DNA from: Myxococcales bacterium
GTDB taxonomy: Bacteria; Myxococcota_A; Polyangia; Polyangiales; JAFGIB01
Assembly: GCA_029880325.1 (NCBI GenBank)
Contig: JAOUOP010000004.1
Span: 124,001 to 188,000 of the forward strand
Direction of reading: 5' to 3'
DNA length: 64,000 nt
The notes under the pieces are model-generated. The model worked only from the letters and a program-made list of their open reading frames with translations. It searched no databases and had not been told where the DNA came from. This document shows positions 7,846 to 16,851 of this stretch, piece after piece. Both the position numbers and the translations under genes were made by a program. The stretch's first letter is position 1. Each line of letters begins with the position of its first letter.

Positions 7846-10800
7846 ATGGGTCGTCACTCGGTCACAGCAAGCATTGCGCCTGGCGCCATCATCGGCGGCC
7901 GCTACCACGTGGAGCGGGCGGCCGGCAAAGGCGGTATGGGTTCGGTCTATGCGGTGCTGGACAGCTCGACCGGCCGGCGTCTGGCGCTCAAGCATCTGCA
8001 GCGCGAGGCCGCCATCGAGGAGGGGCCGGCGGCGGCCCTCTTTCAGCGCGAGTACCACACGCTGGCGCACCTGAGGCATCCGCGCGTGATCGAGGTCTTC
8101 GATTACGGCGTCGATGGTGGCCGGCCCTTCTACACCATGGAGCTGCTCGACGGCAGCGACCTGCGCGAGCTGTCGCCCTTGCCGTGGCGCAGGGCCTGCG
8201 AGGTCTTGCGGGACGTGGCCTCTTCGCTGGCGCTATTGCACTCGCGGCGCTTGCTGCATCGGGACCTGAGCCCGCGCAACGTGCGCTGCACCAGTGACGG
8301 TCCCGCCAAGTTGATCGACTTCGGGACCATGACCCCCATGGGCGTGGCTCGGGACGTGGCCGGCACGCCGCCCTACATGGCGCCCGAGGCGGTCAATGTG
8401 CAGGCCCTGGACGCCCGCACCGACCTCTTTGCCCTGGGTGCGCTCGCCTATTGGACGCTCACCGGCTACGACGCCTACCCGGCCCGCGACGCCCGGGAGC
8501 TGCGCGAGCTGTGGCCGCGTCCGGTGCTGCCGCCCTCGGCGCTGGTTCCCGGCACCCCCGAGGCCATCGACGGTTTGGTGATGTCCCTACTGAGCCTCGA
8601 CCCGCGGGCGCGCCCGGCCCACGTGGCCGAAGTGATCGACCGGCTGACTGCAATCGCCGAGCTCGAACCGCTGGAGGAGGTCGATGTTGCGCGCGCCTAC
8701 CTCACCACGCCCACCCTGGTCGGACACGCCGAGCGTCTGGGCAGTTTCCACAAGCGGACGGTGCGCGCCTGTCGCGGTCGCGGCAGCGCGGTTCTGGTCG
8801 TCGGGCGCTCCGGCCAGGGGCGCAGCCGACTGCTGCAGACCTTCGTGCTCGAAGCCAAACTCAGCGGCATGCTCTCGCTGGAGGGCGGCAGCCGCGAGGC
8901 GCCGCCGGGCCCCTTCGGCGTTCTTCGCGCCTTTGCCGAGGAGTTGCTCGAGAGCGCGCCCGAACTCGCGGTTTCGAGCTTTTCCGTCCATGCGGGGCTG
9001 CTCGGCGACCTGCTGCCCGCGTTGGCCGAACGGCTCGAGTCCTCCGTCATCGAGCGCGAGTCCCGCCCTGGGCAACTCGAAGATGGCGCTTTTGCCAAGG
9101 CGTTTCGGGATTGGCTGCTCGATGTGGCGCTAGAGCGACCCCTGGTGATCGCCGTCGACGACATCGAGGGCGTCGACGAAGCGTCGCGATCTTGTCTGGC
9201 GACGCTGGCGCGGGACGCTCCCCTGCATAAACTCTTGGTCATCGCCTCGATCGAGAAGGGCGCCCTCGAGGAGCGCGAGCTGCCGATGGAGCCCTTCACC
9301 GATGAAGCTTCCATCGTCGAACTCACGCCCCTGTCCGAGGAGCAGACCCACCGGCTTTTGGAGTCGGTCTTTGGCGACGTGCCGAACCTGCAGCGGGTCA
9401 GCGGTTGGGTTCACGCGCTTTCGCAGGGCAACGCCCGCACCGTGATGGAGTTGGCCCAGTACCTGGTCGACCATGGCGTGGCGACCTATGAACGGGGCAG
9501 CTGGAACCTGCCGCGACAGCTCTCCGAGCAAAGCCTGCCCCAAAGCGTCGAGCAAGCCCTCGAGCACAGCATCGCCGAGCTGAGCCCGACCGCGCGCCAG
9601 CTGGCCGCTGCGCTTTCGTTGGTGACCGAACAGGGCCCGCTGACGCTGGAAGAGTTCGTGGATCTGGCCGCGGTTCAGGACGTGGACCAGACCTACCGCG
9701 CCGTCGAGGAGCTGGTTGCCGCCCAAATCCTGTCCACCACCGGCAACGCCCATCGCCTGCGCCACCGGGGCTTGAGCCGGGCGGTTCAGAAATCGCTGCC
9801 CGAGGACGAGGGCCGGCAGCTGCACCTGCGCCTGTCGGGCCTCTACATGGCGCGCTACGAGCGTCGGCCGAGCGATGCCGACGCGGCCATGCTGGTCGCC
9901 CACCACCGCCATCGCGGCGGCGACATGGACGGCTGCATCAATGCCCTGGAGACCATTGCCAGCGGTCCGCCCCGCGGCTTCGGCCGCACTCCGGACGCGA
10001 TCGAGACGCTGCGCGCGGCGGTGGCCTACGGTCAGCGACACCAGATGGCGCCAGCGCGGCTCTTTCCATTGATGAAGAACCTGCTCAAGCTTGCCGCCAC
10101 CGTCGATCCCTCCCTGATCGAGTTTGCCGAACCGACCATCGAGCAGCTGCGCCGAGATTCCGGGCTCATTCACTACGAGTTGATCGAAGATGAGCCCGAT
10201 CCCACCAGTCGCGTTCAGCGCTGCCTGGTGCGCGCCCGGCAACTCTACGAGCGCTCCATGTCCCACGAGCGCGGGCTCGATCCGGTGCGGGCGGTCTACG
10301 AGCTGGGCGACTGTGCCCTGATCCTCACCGGCGCCTACGCCGTGCGCAACGACGTCGAGCGGCTGCGCGTGCTGCCGTCGGTCTTCGCACCGCTGCGCTT
10401 TTCGTTTTCGCTCTTCGAGTTGCTCACCGAGTTGATCCACCAGGTGGTGGAAGGGCTTTCGGGGCGCGACGTCAGCGCGCGCCGCACGCGGACCCTGGCG
10501 CGCCTGCAGCACCGCATCGAGGGGCTCGACGAGAGTTCGCTGCCGGAGCTGCGCGCGGTGGTGACCTATTGGCTCGGCATGGACGAGGCTGCAGTGGCCG
10601 ATCGCAAGGCGCTGGAGCGAGCCGGCGCGCTCGAAAGCCATCCCGCGCAGCTGTCGCTGGGCGCCCAGATCCGTACCGTCTACCATCTCTTCCACGGCAA
10701 CGAGGCCGACGCCGAGACCTACCGCCACCGCCGTGAGTTGCTCGCGCTGCAGTCATCCATCACCGACGCGACGGCTGTGCGCGGAGTGCTCTACGAGGCC

Positions 10801-11901
10801 TTCGGCTATTACTACTGCGACAATCTGCTGGGGCTCAAGCGTGTCACCGGCGTGATGAGCGAGCTGGCCGAACGCTTTCCGGGGTGGCGCGGCGACCTGC
10901 ATACGGTGCGCGGGCTCTACGAGCTGCAGCGCGGCGAACCCCAGCGGGCACTGGCCGAACTCGAGCGCGGTGACGCAGCCGCCGCCCACGTGCAGGCCCT
11001 GCTTGCGGTGGGCCGAACGGCAGAGGCGCTCCTGCTCGCCGACGAAAGCCTACGGCGCTACGAGCGCGAGCGCGACAGTCCCATCTATTTGCTGCCGCTA
11101 CAGGCGGCGCGTGCCTTGGCTCTCAGTGAAAGCGGTGAATCCGCAGCGGCGGCGGCGGCCCTCGACGCCGACATCGACCGCGCCCGGCGCAGCGGCGTCG
11201 GCGGCATGTTGGTGTCGGCGATGCATGAAGCCCGTGCGCGCGTGGCCATTCAAATGGAGGATCGCGTGGCCTTTCAACGCCACGTGGACATGATCGGCAA
11301 TTCCTACGGGCGGGCCACGGCGGGGCTGCGCGCCCGCTTCGAGCGTCTCAATCTGGTCGCCCGGCGTGCCATGATGTCGATTCCCCCGCAGCGGACCGAG
11401 CGCCACGAAGCGATCGCGGTGCCCTCGATGGTCACCGGCACGCATTTGTCGACCGCCATCGGACGTGCCGAGCGCTTGAAAAAGGTGCTGAAGATGGTCA
11501 GCGAGTCCACGCCCGCCACCCATGCCTACCTCTTCGGCATGCAGGCTTCGGGACTCAAGCTGTCGGCAACGCTCGGGGAGGGGGCGCCGCCCGACGGGCT
11601 CGAGGACATGCTCGCCTTCTACCTGGATGCCGAGCTCGACAACGGTCCGGCCGAGCCGCGCAGCGTCACGGGAACGGCCCAGGCCGCCAGCGACATGATC
11701 GCCTGGATCAACGACGGCCACCGCCTCTACTACCCGGTGCTGCTCAGCTGCATTCGCGATCAGCGCAGGATCATCGCTGGCGTGGTGGCCCTGGCGCTTC
11801 CCGTCCAGCGCGAGCCGCATGTGTCCATGGAGGTGATCTACGAGGTCAGCCATGCGCTCCTGGACTGCGGCGACGTGGCCGGCGCCGATGCCGCCGATTG
11901 A
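7846..11901 (+). CDS. Ser/Thr kinase fused to AAA-type ATPase, helical region and GAF-like tail (paralog 2)
   Basis: A 1351-residue tandem paralog of the preceding gene, 140 bases downstream on the same strand, with the same order of domains. In the kinase domain (about 18-285) Lys49, HRD 138-140, DFG 158-160 and APE 180-182 are present, and the Gly loop GKGGMGSV is canonical. The catalytic loop again reads HRDLSPRN. The ATPase Walker A is GRSGQGRS, with Arg for the invariant Lys; the Walker B-like strand is LVIAVDDIEG. The C-terminal ~200 residues are GAF-like. The shared departures suggest that both proteins keep a regulated scaffold or nucleotide-sensing role rather than standard ATP hydrolysis; that is inference. 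The end is 5 bases from the convergent GT2-like gene. Confidence 0.9.
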   Translation: MGRHSVTASIAPGAIIGGRYHVERAAGKGGMGSVYAVLDSSTGRRLALKHLQREAAIEEGPAAALFQREYHTLAHLRHPRVIEVFDYGVDGGRPFYTMELLDGSDLRELSPLPWRRACEVLRDVASSLALLHSRRLLHRDLSPRNVRCTSDGPAKLIDFGTMTPMGVARDVAGTPPYMAPEAVNVQALDARTDLFALGALAYWTLTGYDAYPARDARELRELWPRPVLPPSALVPGTPEAIDGLVMSLLSLDPRARPAHVAEVIDRLTAIAELEPLEEVDVARAYLTTPTLVGHAERLGSFHKRTVRACRGRGSAVLVVGRSGQGRSRLLQTFVLEAKLSGMLSLEGGSREAPPGPFGVLRAFAEELLESAPELAVSSFSVHAGLLGDLLPALAERLESSVIERESRPGQLEDGAFAKAFRDWLLDVALERPLVIAVDDIEGVDEASRSCLATLARDAPLHKLLVIASIEKGALEERELPMEPFTDEASIVELTPLSEEQTHRLLESVFGDVPNLQRVSGWVHALSQGNARTVMELAQYLVDHGVATYERGSWNLPRQLSEQSLPQSVEQALEHSIAELSPTARQLAAALSLVTEQGPLTLEEFVDLAAVQDVDQTYRAVEELVAAQILSTTGNAHRLRHRGLSRAVQKSLPEDEGRQLHLRLSGLYMARYERRPSDADAAMLVAHHRHRGGDMDGCINALETIASGPPRGFGRTPDAIETLRAAVAYGQRHQMAPARLFPLMKNLLKLAATVDPSLIEFAEPTIEQLRRDSGLIHYELIEDEPDPTSRVQRCLVRARQLYERSMSHERGLDPVRAVYELGDCALILTGAYAVRNDVERLRVLPSVFAPLRFSFSLFELLTELIHQVVEGLSGRDVSARRTRTLARLQHRIEGLDESSLPELRAVVTYWLGMDEAAVADRKALERAGALESHPAQLSLGAQIRTVYHLFHGNEADAETYRHRRELLALQSSITDATAVRGVLYEAFGYYYCDNLLGLKRVTGVMSELAERFPGWRGDLHTVRGLYELQRGEPQRALAELERGDAAAAHVQALLAVGRTAEALLLADESLRRYERERDSPIYLLPLQAARALALSESGESAAAAAALDADIDRARRSGVGGMLVSAMHEARARVAIQMEDRVAFQRHVDMIGNSYGRATAGLRARFERLNLVARRAMMSIPPQRTERHEAIAVPSMVTGTHLSTAIGRAERLKKVLKMVSESTPATHAYLFGMQASGLKLSATLGEGAPPDGLEDMLAFYLDAELDNGPAEPRSVTGTAQAASDMIAWINDGHRLYYPVLLSCIRDQRRIIAGVVALALPVQREPHVSMEVIYEVSHALLDCGDVAGADAAD

Positions 11902-11906
11902 AGACT

Positions 11907-13214
11907 TCAACCACCGTCGGCGGCCAGCGCCCGGCTGAGCGTCGACGGATCGCCGCCCCCGGCGCCCAGGTCCAGGCGCCTGGCCAGCTCAGCGAGCGTG
12001 ATGTCGGGATAGCCCCGGGCGCGCAGGGCGTTGACGAGCTTGAGGCTGCGGAAGCCGTCGAAGGCGATGTGCATGTGGTGGAGCCGGTCGGCGGTGGAGC
12101 CGGCGCGGGCGGCGGCGCGGTCGATGGCTTCGGTGATCGCGAGCGAATCGAGCAGCCGTAGGCTTGCGTTGTCGTCGCCCAGGGCCTGTGACAGCGTGCG
12201 CCCCCGCCGCTGAGCCAATCGCTCCATGGCCTCGATCACCTGGCCCAGCAGCGCGAAGGCGCCCGGATCATAGACCCTCGCCGCGGCCAGGCCCGTCTTC
12301 GCCAGCGCCTGTAGCGACATCCCGGTGCCGAAGGGGACGCGCGTCGAGACGCGGCCCTGCAGCACGATGGGAGCGCCCGTGAGGCGCGCCACGCAGCCGA
12401 CCTTGGCCACCTTGTTCAGCAGATAAAAGTCCTCGGCGGCGGTGCGCTTGGGCACCCCGCGCACCGCGGCATAGGCGTCGGCTGCGATCGCCATCGTGCT
12501 GCCGACACTGTGAAAGGCGTAGGGCGAGCCGGCGCGGCTGAGGCCGTGCACGTAGGAGCGGATCCGGCATTCGTAGGCCATGGCGCGCTCGGCCTCGGCG
12601 GGGTCGCTCGAAACGTGCACGAAGGGATAGGTCCACGCCGCGGGAATGTCGGGGCCCTCGGCGGACTTGGCGATGCGCTCGAAGTAGTCGGTGGGAAGTA
12701 CGGCGTCGGCGTCGGTGAAGTGGATGAAGGGACGTCTCACGCTGCCGCAGCGGATCAGGGCGAGGGCGGCGTCGGCGCCTACTTTGCGCGCCAGGCCCAC
12801 GCCCTGGTCGGCCGGCAGCGGCCTGGTGGCCGCCGTGCGAACCACCAGCAGCAAGCGGCCAAAGCTGCATTCCTTCGACAGCCACAGCGGAGGCTGGCCT
12901 TGCAGGGGACCGTGGCGCGCAGTCAGAAAGTCCAACAGGGCCGCGTTGCGCGTTTCGATCTCGGGGGGTGAGTCAGAGCGGGAGTTGATCACCAGGATCA
13001 CAAGCAGCCGGTGCGAAGCTCCGCAGGCCGCTTCGACCGAGTCGAGTAGGGCGGCCACGTCCGCGTCGCGCTCGGCGTAGATCGGCACCGCCAGCACCGC
13101 GTCCAGCCCTGTGCCACGCAGGGCCTCGAACTCGGCGCACAGGGCGGCCTCGGGTTCGGCGTAGGCACGCAGGTATTTGTCCACGCGCAGCTGCGCGCGA
13201 GCGTCTGGCTTCAA
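11907..13214 (-). CDS. family 2-like glycosyltransferase
   Basis: A 435-residue protein with a GT-A-type fold. The N-terminal strand AVLAVPIYAER (about residue 40) resembles the nucleotide-sugar site, FTDADA (about 165) supplies the DxD metal motif, and AAEDFYLL the acidic ED motif. The C-terminal part is helical. The start is TTG, sharing TTGA with the TGA stop of the rhodanese gene, so the two are probably translationally coupled. It is the last gene of the nine-gene ExbBD/TonB cluster. The sugar and acceptor cannot be told from sequence; no membrane helices are evident. Confidence 0.75.
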   Translation of the reverse strand: MKPDARAQLRVDKYLRAYAEPEAALCAEFEALRGTGLDAVLAVPIYAERDADVAALLDSVEAACGASHRLLVILVINSRSDSPPEIETRNAALLDFLTARHGPLQGQPPLWLSKECSFGRLLLVVRTAATRPLPADQGVGLARKVGADAALALIRCGSVRRPFIHFTDADAVLPTDYFERIAKSAEGPDIPAAWTYPFVHVSSDPAEAERAMAYECRIRSYVHGLSRAGSPYAFHSVGSTMAIAADAYAAVRGVPKRTAAEDFYLLNKVAKVGCVARLTGAPIVLQGRVSTRVPFGTGMSLQALAKTGLAAARVYDPGAFALLGQVIEAMERLAQRRGRTLSQALGDDNASLRLLDSLAITEAIDRAAARAGSTADRLHHMHIAFDGFRSLKLVNALRARGYPDITLAELARRLDLGAGGGDPSTLSRALAADGG

Positions 13215-13693
13215 GTGTCCGACGTGGCCGTCGTCACGGGCAACGAGGCCGCGCTCCAGGCGCTGATGCCGCCCTCGAGCTCATAGACCTCGACGAAGCC
13301 CAGGCGCTTCATGATCTCGAGGGTCTTGCCGCTACGATTGCCGGAGCGGCAGTAGAGAAGGTAGGGCGGCTCGCGATCGAGGGCCGAGATCTGCGCCTCG
13401 AAGTCAGCCGCGTAGAAGTCGAGCTGCACGGCGCCGGCCAGGTGCCCCTCGGCGAACTCGGCATCGGTGCGCACGTCCAGCACGACCAGGCCCTGGGGAG
13501 GATTGTCGAGGAGCCGCTTGGCGCGCTCGGTCGAGACCGTGGTGAGCGCGGCCGCCGTTGTGGTCCCCGCGGCCGCGGCGCCCTGGTCGTCGTCCGAGGG
13601 CTGGGCGGGTGAGGAGCTGTTTTCAGCGGCCCCCGAACACGCGCCGACAAGCGCCAGTAGAAGTGCGGGCACAACGCCGGGCACGGCTCGCAT
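13211..13693 (-). CDS. rhodanese-domain lipoprotein
   Basis: About 160 residues. The start MRAVPGVV is chosen because it begins a lipoprotein signal ending in the lipobox LVGAC; an upstream in-frame start would add a charged extension. A Thr/Ala/Ser-rich linker follows, then a single rhodanese domain (about residues 60-150) with LDVRTDAEFAEGHLAGA and the active-site loop LLYCRSGNRSG, whose Cys would carry the persulfide. A membrane-anchored periplasmic sulfur-transferase or redox role is likely. It lies between a small secreted protein and the GT2-like gene in the TonB cluster, overlapping the latter by four bases. Confidence 0.85.
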   Translation of the reverse strand: MRAVPGVVPALLLALVGACSGAAENSSSPAQPSDDDQGAAAAGTTTAAALTTVSTERAKRLLDNPPQGLVVLDVRTDAEFAEGHLAGAVQLDFYAADFEAQISALDREPPYLLYCRSGNRSGKTLEIMKRLGFVEVYELEGGISAWSAASLPVTTATSDT

Positions 13694-13740
13694 GGAACTG
13701 GCTTCCCTCGGGGCCGGGGCTGCAGAGCGGTCGGGGCGTC

Positions 13741-14313
13741 TCACTTGCGGGTGTAGCTCAGCCGGTACTTGATTGGCTTCTGCAGCCGGTCGCTGCTGAT
13801 GGTCACGTCCCGGTGCAGAGTCTTGCCGTCGCTCGAGAGGGTCATCACGTTGACGATCTTGCCGCCTTCACCGGCCACCGTCTGCATCAACTTGCCGCCC
13901 TTAAAGCTGTGGGTGACCTGGCCGGTGCGACCCTCGCGGGTCATCGTGACGGGCTTGCCGTTCTTGGTCTTGACCGCGTCGAGGTCGCCCATCTTGATCT
14001 CGATGGTGTCGCCGGCGACGCCGATCATGACCTTGTCGATGAAGCGATTGTTGGGGCGGGCGTCGAGCAGCTTCTTGACCATCAACTTCATGACGGTGTT
14101 CAGCTGGCTCAGGGCCTCGTCCATGGCCTTGTCCATGACGGCCTTGCCCTGGGCCTCGGTGCCGGCGTAGGTGTAGTTGCCGGCGTAGTTCTGAAGGGTG
14201 ACCTCGGCCTGCGCGGGCTGGCTGAAGGAGACGGCCAGGCTCAGGGCGGCAGCGCCCACGAGCCATCCGGCGAAGGGGCGGCGGGTGGTCGGTGATTGGG
14301 TCATGGATTCCAT
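13741..14313 (-). CDS. secreted protein of unknown function in the TonB cluster
   Basis: A 190-residue protein with a Sec signal peptide (positively charged TTRRPF, hydrophobic core GWLVGAAALSLAV, cleavage near AQA-EV). The mature part begins with NYAGNYTYAGTEAQGK, has a helical stretch of about 50 residues, then alternating beta-type strands, suggesting a lipocalin-like small beta protein. The start ATG (MESMTQ) follows a purine-rich GAGAGAAGAGAG stretch; the ATG three codons later is an alternative. It is 49 bases after the TPR lipoprotein gene and 47 before the rhodanese gene, same strand. I do not recognise a family. Confidence 0.75.
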   Translation of the reverse strand: MESMTQSPTTRRPFAGWLVGAAALSLAVSFSQPAQAEVTLQNYAGNYTYAGTEAQGKAVMDKAMDEALSQLNTVMKLMVKKLLDARPNNRFIDKVMIGVAGDTIEIKMGDLDAVKTKNGKPVTMTREGRTGQVTHSFKGGKLMQTVAGEGGKIVNVMTLSSDGKTLHRDVTISSDRLQKPIKYRLSYTRK

Positions 14314-14362
14314 CTCTCTTCTCTCCCGGTCGTCCTGTCGACGGGCGACCCCTGCGAATTGT

Positions 14363-15694
14363 TCACTTTTCACCGCCCGCAGCGACCTCTCCGTCCGCCG
14401 CCTCCTGGGAATCACCGGAGGACGGGGCGCCGCGTTCGGATCGGATTACGTCGATCCATTGCTGCGCATCTGCCTTCGATTTTTCGTGTTCTTTCGCTTT
14501 TTCCAGGGATCGCAGGGCCGCGTCGTAGTGCTTCATGTTGTAGTGAACGATGCCGGTGAGCACCAGGGCCTCGCCGGGATCCTCCAGATCGCCGAGCTGC
14601 TGGGCCTCGGTGATCGCCTCGAGGGCCTTGCTCCACTTGTGGCGCTCGATGTGGAACTGGGCCAGGCGCAGGTAGAGGGCGCTCGATGAGGCGGCTCCGG
14701 CGGCTTCTTTGAGCGTGGCCTCGGCTTTTTCGCGGTCGTTGGCCATCAGCCAGCTGGTGGCCAGCAACTCCAGGTTCTCCGGGCTGTCGGTCACGGTGCC
14801 GTCGGCGCGCTTGGCTTCCATCAGGCTCGCGGCCTTCAGCGGCACCCCTTCCTGGTTGTAGAGCTGGGCCAGCACCACGAACTCCTTTTCCTCGGTCAGC
14901 AGGTCCTTGGCCAGGGCCACCTCGAGCACGGCCAGGGCCTTGGCGGTGTCGTCCATGGCCGAGTAGGTGGCAGACAGCTGCAGCCAGTATTCCTTTTTGG
15001 GAAAGAGCTTGAGCAGCTTTTTCAGCATGGCCGCCACGCTCTCGTTGTCCTTGAGTTCGTAGTGGATGGACAGGAGCAGGCCCATCCAGGACTCCTCCGG
15101 CTTCTTCATCTGCTCGACGGCCTTCTTCGCGTAGGGCAGGGCCTTGTCGAATTTCTTGGCCTGGGAGTAGGCGCTGGCGGTCAGGAAATAGGTGCTGGGA
15201 TCCGGGTTTTTCGCCTTTTCGAGCCACTTGGCGAAGAGGTTGCCCGAGTCCTCGAAGCGCTCGTTGACCAGGTAGAGCTGGGCCAGGTTGTACTGGGTGT
15301 CGAGCTGCTGCTCGTCGGGCATGGACTCGAGCTTGAGCGCTTCCTCGAGGGACTTCATGGCCATGTCGAACTTATTGGTGGCCGCGTAGATGCCCGCCCG
15401 CGCGTTCCACATCATGGCGCGCTCGTAGGGGTTGAGGAATTTGCGCTCGGCCATGGAGTCGAGCTCTTCCAGGGCCTCTTTCCACTCTTTCTTGGAGGCG
15501 TGCTCTTGCACCCGCTGGAGGTGCATGAAGGCTTTCTTGGTGAGCGTGTAGGTGACCTTCTCCTCGCCGTCCGTTTTGGCGTGGGAGACACAGCCGCCCA
15601 GCGCGCCGCCGGCGCTCAGCAACACGAGCAGCCACAGCAGCATCACCCGGGGGCTTTGTTTGCGTTGCAACCGTCCCATCCTCTTGCTGTACAT
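14363..15694 (-). CDS. TPR-repeat lipoprotein of the TonB/ExbBD cluster
   Basis: A 443-residue protein starting at an ATG with a strong GGAGGTGAT ribosome site, which rules out the longer in-frame reading. The lipobox is ALGGC (Cys35). The rest is TPR-type helical pairs, for example YNLAQLYLVNERFEDSG and VLTGIVHYNMKHYDAALRSLEKA, over about residues 50-420. TPR lipoproteins of this kind accompany the extended TonB systems (DUF3450–TtpC/ExbB–ExbB–ExbD–TonB) known in Vibrio and relatives, where they are thought to help outer-membrane transport. It sits 52 bases downstream of tonB. Confidence 0.88.
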   Translation of the reverse strand: MYSKRMGRLQRKQSPRVMLLWLLVLLSAGGALGGCVSHAKTDGEEKVTYTLTKKAFMHLQRVQEHASKKEWKEALEELDSMAERKFLNPYERAMMWNARAGIYAATNKFDMAMKSLEEALKLESMPDEQQLDTQYNLAQLYLVNERFEDSGNLFAKWLEKAKNPDPSTYFLTASAYSQAKKFDKALPYAKKAVEQMKKPEESWMGLLLSIHYELKDNESVAAMLKKLLKLFPKKEYWLQLSATYSAMDDTAKALAVLEVALAKDLLTEEKEFVVLAQLYNQEGVPLKAASLMEAKRADGTVTDSPENLELLATSWLMANDREKAEATLKEAAGAASSSALYLRLAQFHIERHKWSKALEAITEAQQLGDLEDPGEALVLTGIVHYNMKHYDAALRSLEKAKEHEKSKADAQQWIDVIRSERGAPSSGDSQEAADGEVAAGGEK

Positions 15695-15746
15695 CGAAAT
15701 CACCTCCGGAGCACGGCCCGCGCCACCGTGCTGGGCCTGCCCCGCC

Positions 15747-16388
15747 TCAGTCGTTGAGCCTGAAGGGGATCCGGACCTTCTGCCCCCGATCCCAGGTAGG
15801 CTTGCCGCCTTCGATGGTCGGCTTGTAGCGCCAGCGTCGGATCGCCCGCAGCGCCTCGCGCTCGAATACGCCCCGCGGCTTGGCCGAGAGCACGGTCGGA
15901 TTCTGCACATTGCCGCGCGGGTCGATGTCGAAGCGCACCACCACATGACCCTCGACGCCGTCCTGGCGGGCGCGCATGGGGTAGTTGGGCTCGATGCGCA
16001 TCAGCGGCACCTTCTTGGAGTCGCGCACCGCCATCTTGCCCAGGTCGGGCCCGGCGCGCATGCGCAGGGGCACGTCGGGGGCCGGGGCTTTGATGCCGAT
16101 GGCCATTCCATCCAGCCCGGCGCCGCTGCTCTTGGGGGTCAGGTTCAGGTCGGGGGCGTTCGGCTGGTCCATGGCCTTGGGCCGGGTGGGTAGGGCGCGC
16201 TCCTTTTCCTTGGCCACCGACTCGTGCTTGACGCGCACGAAGTCGATGACACGCCCCTCCTTTTCTTCCTTCACCTCGGCCTGGCCCATGGCCACCAGGT
16301 ACTGCATCATGAAGAAGAGCCCGAAGGTCACGCCCCATGCGAGGCCGGCCGAGATCCCGTAACGCGCCAACGAAAACAAGCCAACCAC
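15747..16388 (-). CDS. tonB: TonB-family energy transducer
   Basis: About 213 residues. The chosen start is GTG four bases after the exbD stop, giving VVGLFSLARYG; the upstream extension overlaps exbD and is not plausible. One N-terminal membrane helix (AGLAWGVTFGLFFMMQYLV) is followed by a charged linker and a C-terminal TonB domain (about 130-213) with YPMRARQDGVEGHVVVRF and ALRAIRRWRYKP. The protein would span the periplasm to energise outer-membrane receptors using the ExbB/ExbD motor encoded just upstream. It is short for a TonB, and the linker lacks a long Pro-rich stretch. Confidence 0.9.
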   Translation of the reverse strand: MVGLFSLARYGISAGLAWGVTFGLFFMMQYLVAMGQAEVKEEKEGRVIDFVRVKHESVAKEKERALPTRPKAMDQPNAPDLNLTPKSSGAGLDGMAIGIKAPAPDVPLRMRAGPDLGKMAVRDSKKVPLMRIEPNYPMRARQDGVEGHVVVRFDIDPRGNVQNPTVLSAKPRGVFEREALRAIRRWRYKPTIEGGKPTWDRGQKVRIPFRLND

Positions 16389-16392
16389 CGGC

Positions 16393-16797
16393 CTATTGCT
16401 CCTCGGCCGCCAGCGAGACGTTGTAGACGCCGGCCATGCGCGCGGCGTCCATGACCTGCACCAGGAGCCCATTCTTGGAGGCCTTGTCGGCCTGGATCAC
16501 CACCGAGCCCTGCGGGTTTTCCGCATGCAGGCGCTCGATATTGGCGCGTAGGGCCCGCGGGTCCACCTGGCGGTTGTCCACCCAGATCTGCCCGTTGTCG
16601 GTGATCGCCACCATGATGTTGCCCCGCTCCTGGACCTCGGCGGTCGAGGCGCTGGGGCGGTTGATGTCGACGCCGGACTCCTTGGTGAAGGAGGCGGTGA
16701 CGATGAAGAAGATCAACATGATGAAAACGATGTCGAGCATCGGCGTCATGTTGATGTCGTCTTCTTCTTCTTCGCTGGGTCTACGTCGAATCGCCAT
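16393..16797 (-). CDS. exbD: ExbD/TolR biopolymer transport protein
   Basis: A 134-residue protein with the ExbD layout: short cytoplasmic tail, one membrane helix (MLDIVFIMLIFFIV, about 19-36) carrying the proton-path Asp of INMTPMLDIVF, and a periplasmic domain. It forms the stator/rotor motor with ExbB, using the proton gradient to drive TonB. The tail has an unusual EEEEDD acidic run. It is followed at once by tonB. Confidence 0.93.
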   Translation of the reverse strand: MAIRRRPSEEEEDDINMTPMLDIVFIMLIFFIVTASFTKESGVDINRPSASTAEVQERGNIMVAITDNGQIWVDNRQVDPRALRANIERLHAENPQGSVVIQADKASKNGLLVQVMDAARMAGVYNVSLAAEEQ

Positions 16798-16851
16798 GGG
16801 CTGCTCCGGTCGTTCAAACCGTCTTCGATGCGTTGGGCATCGGCTGGGGCA

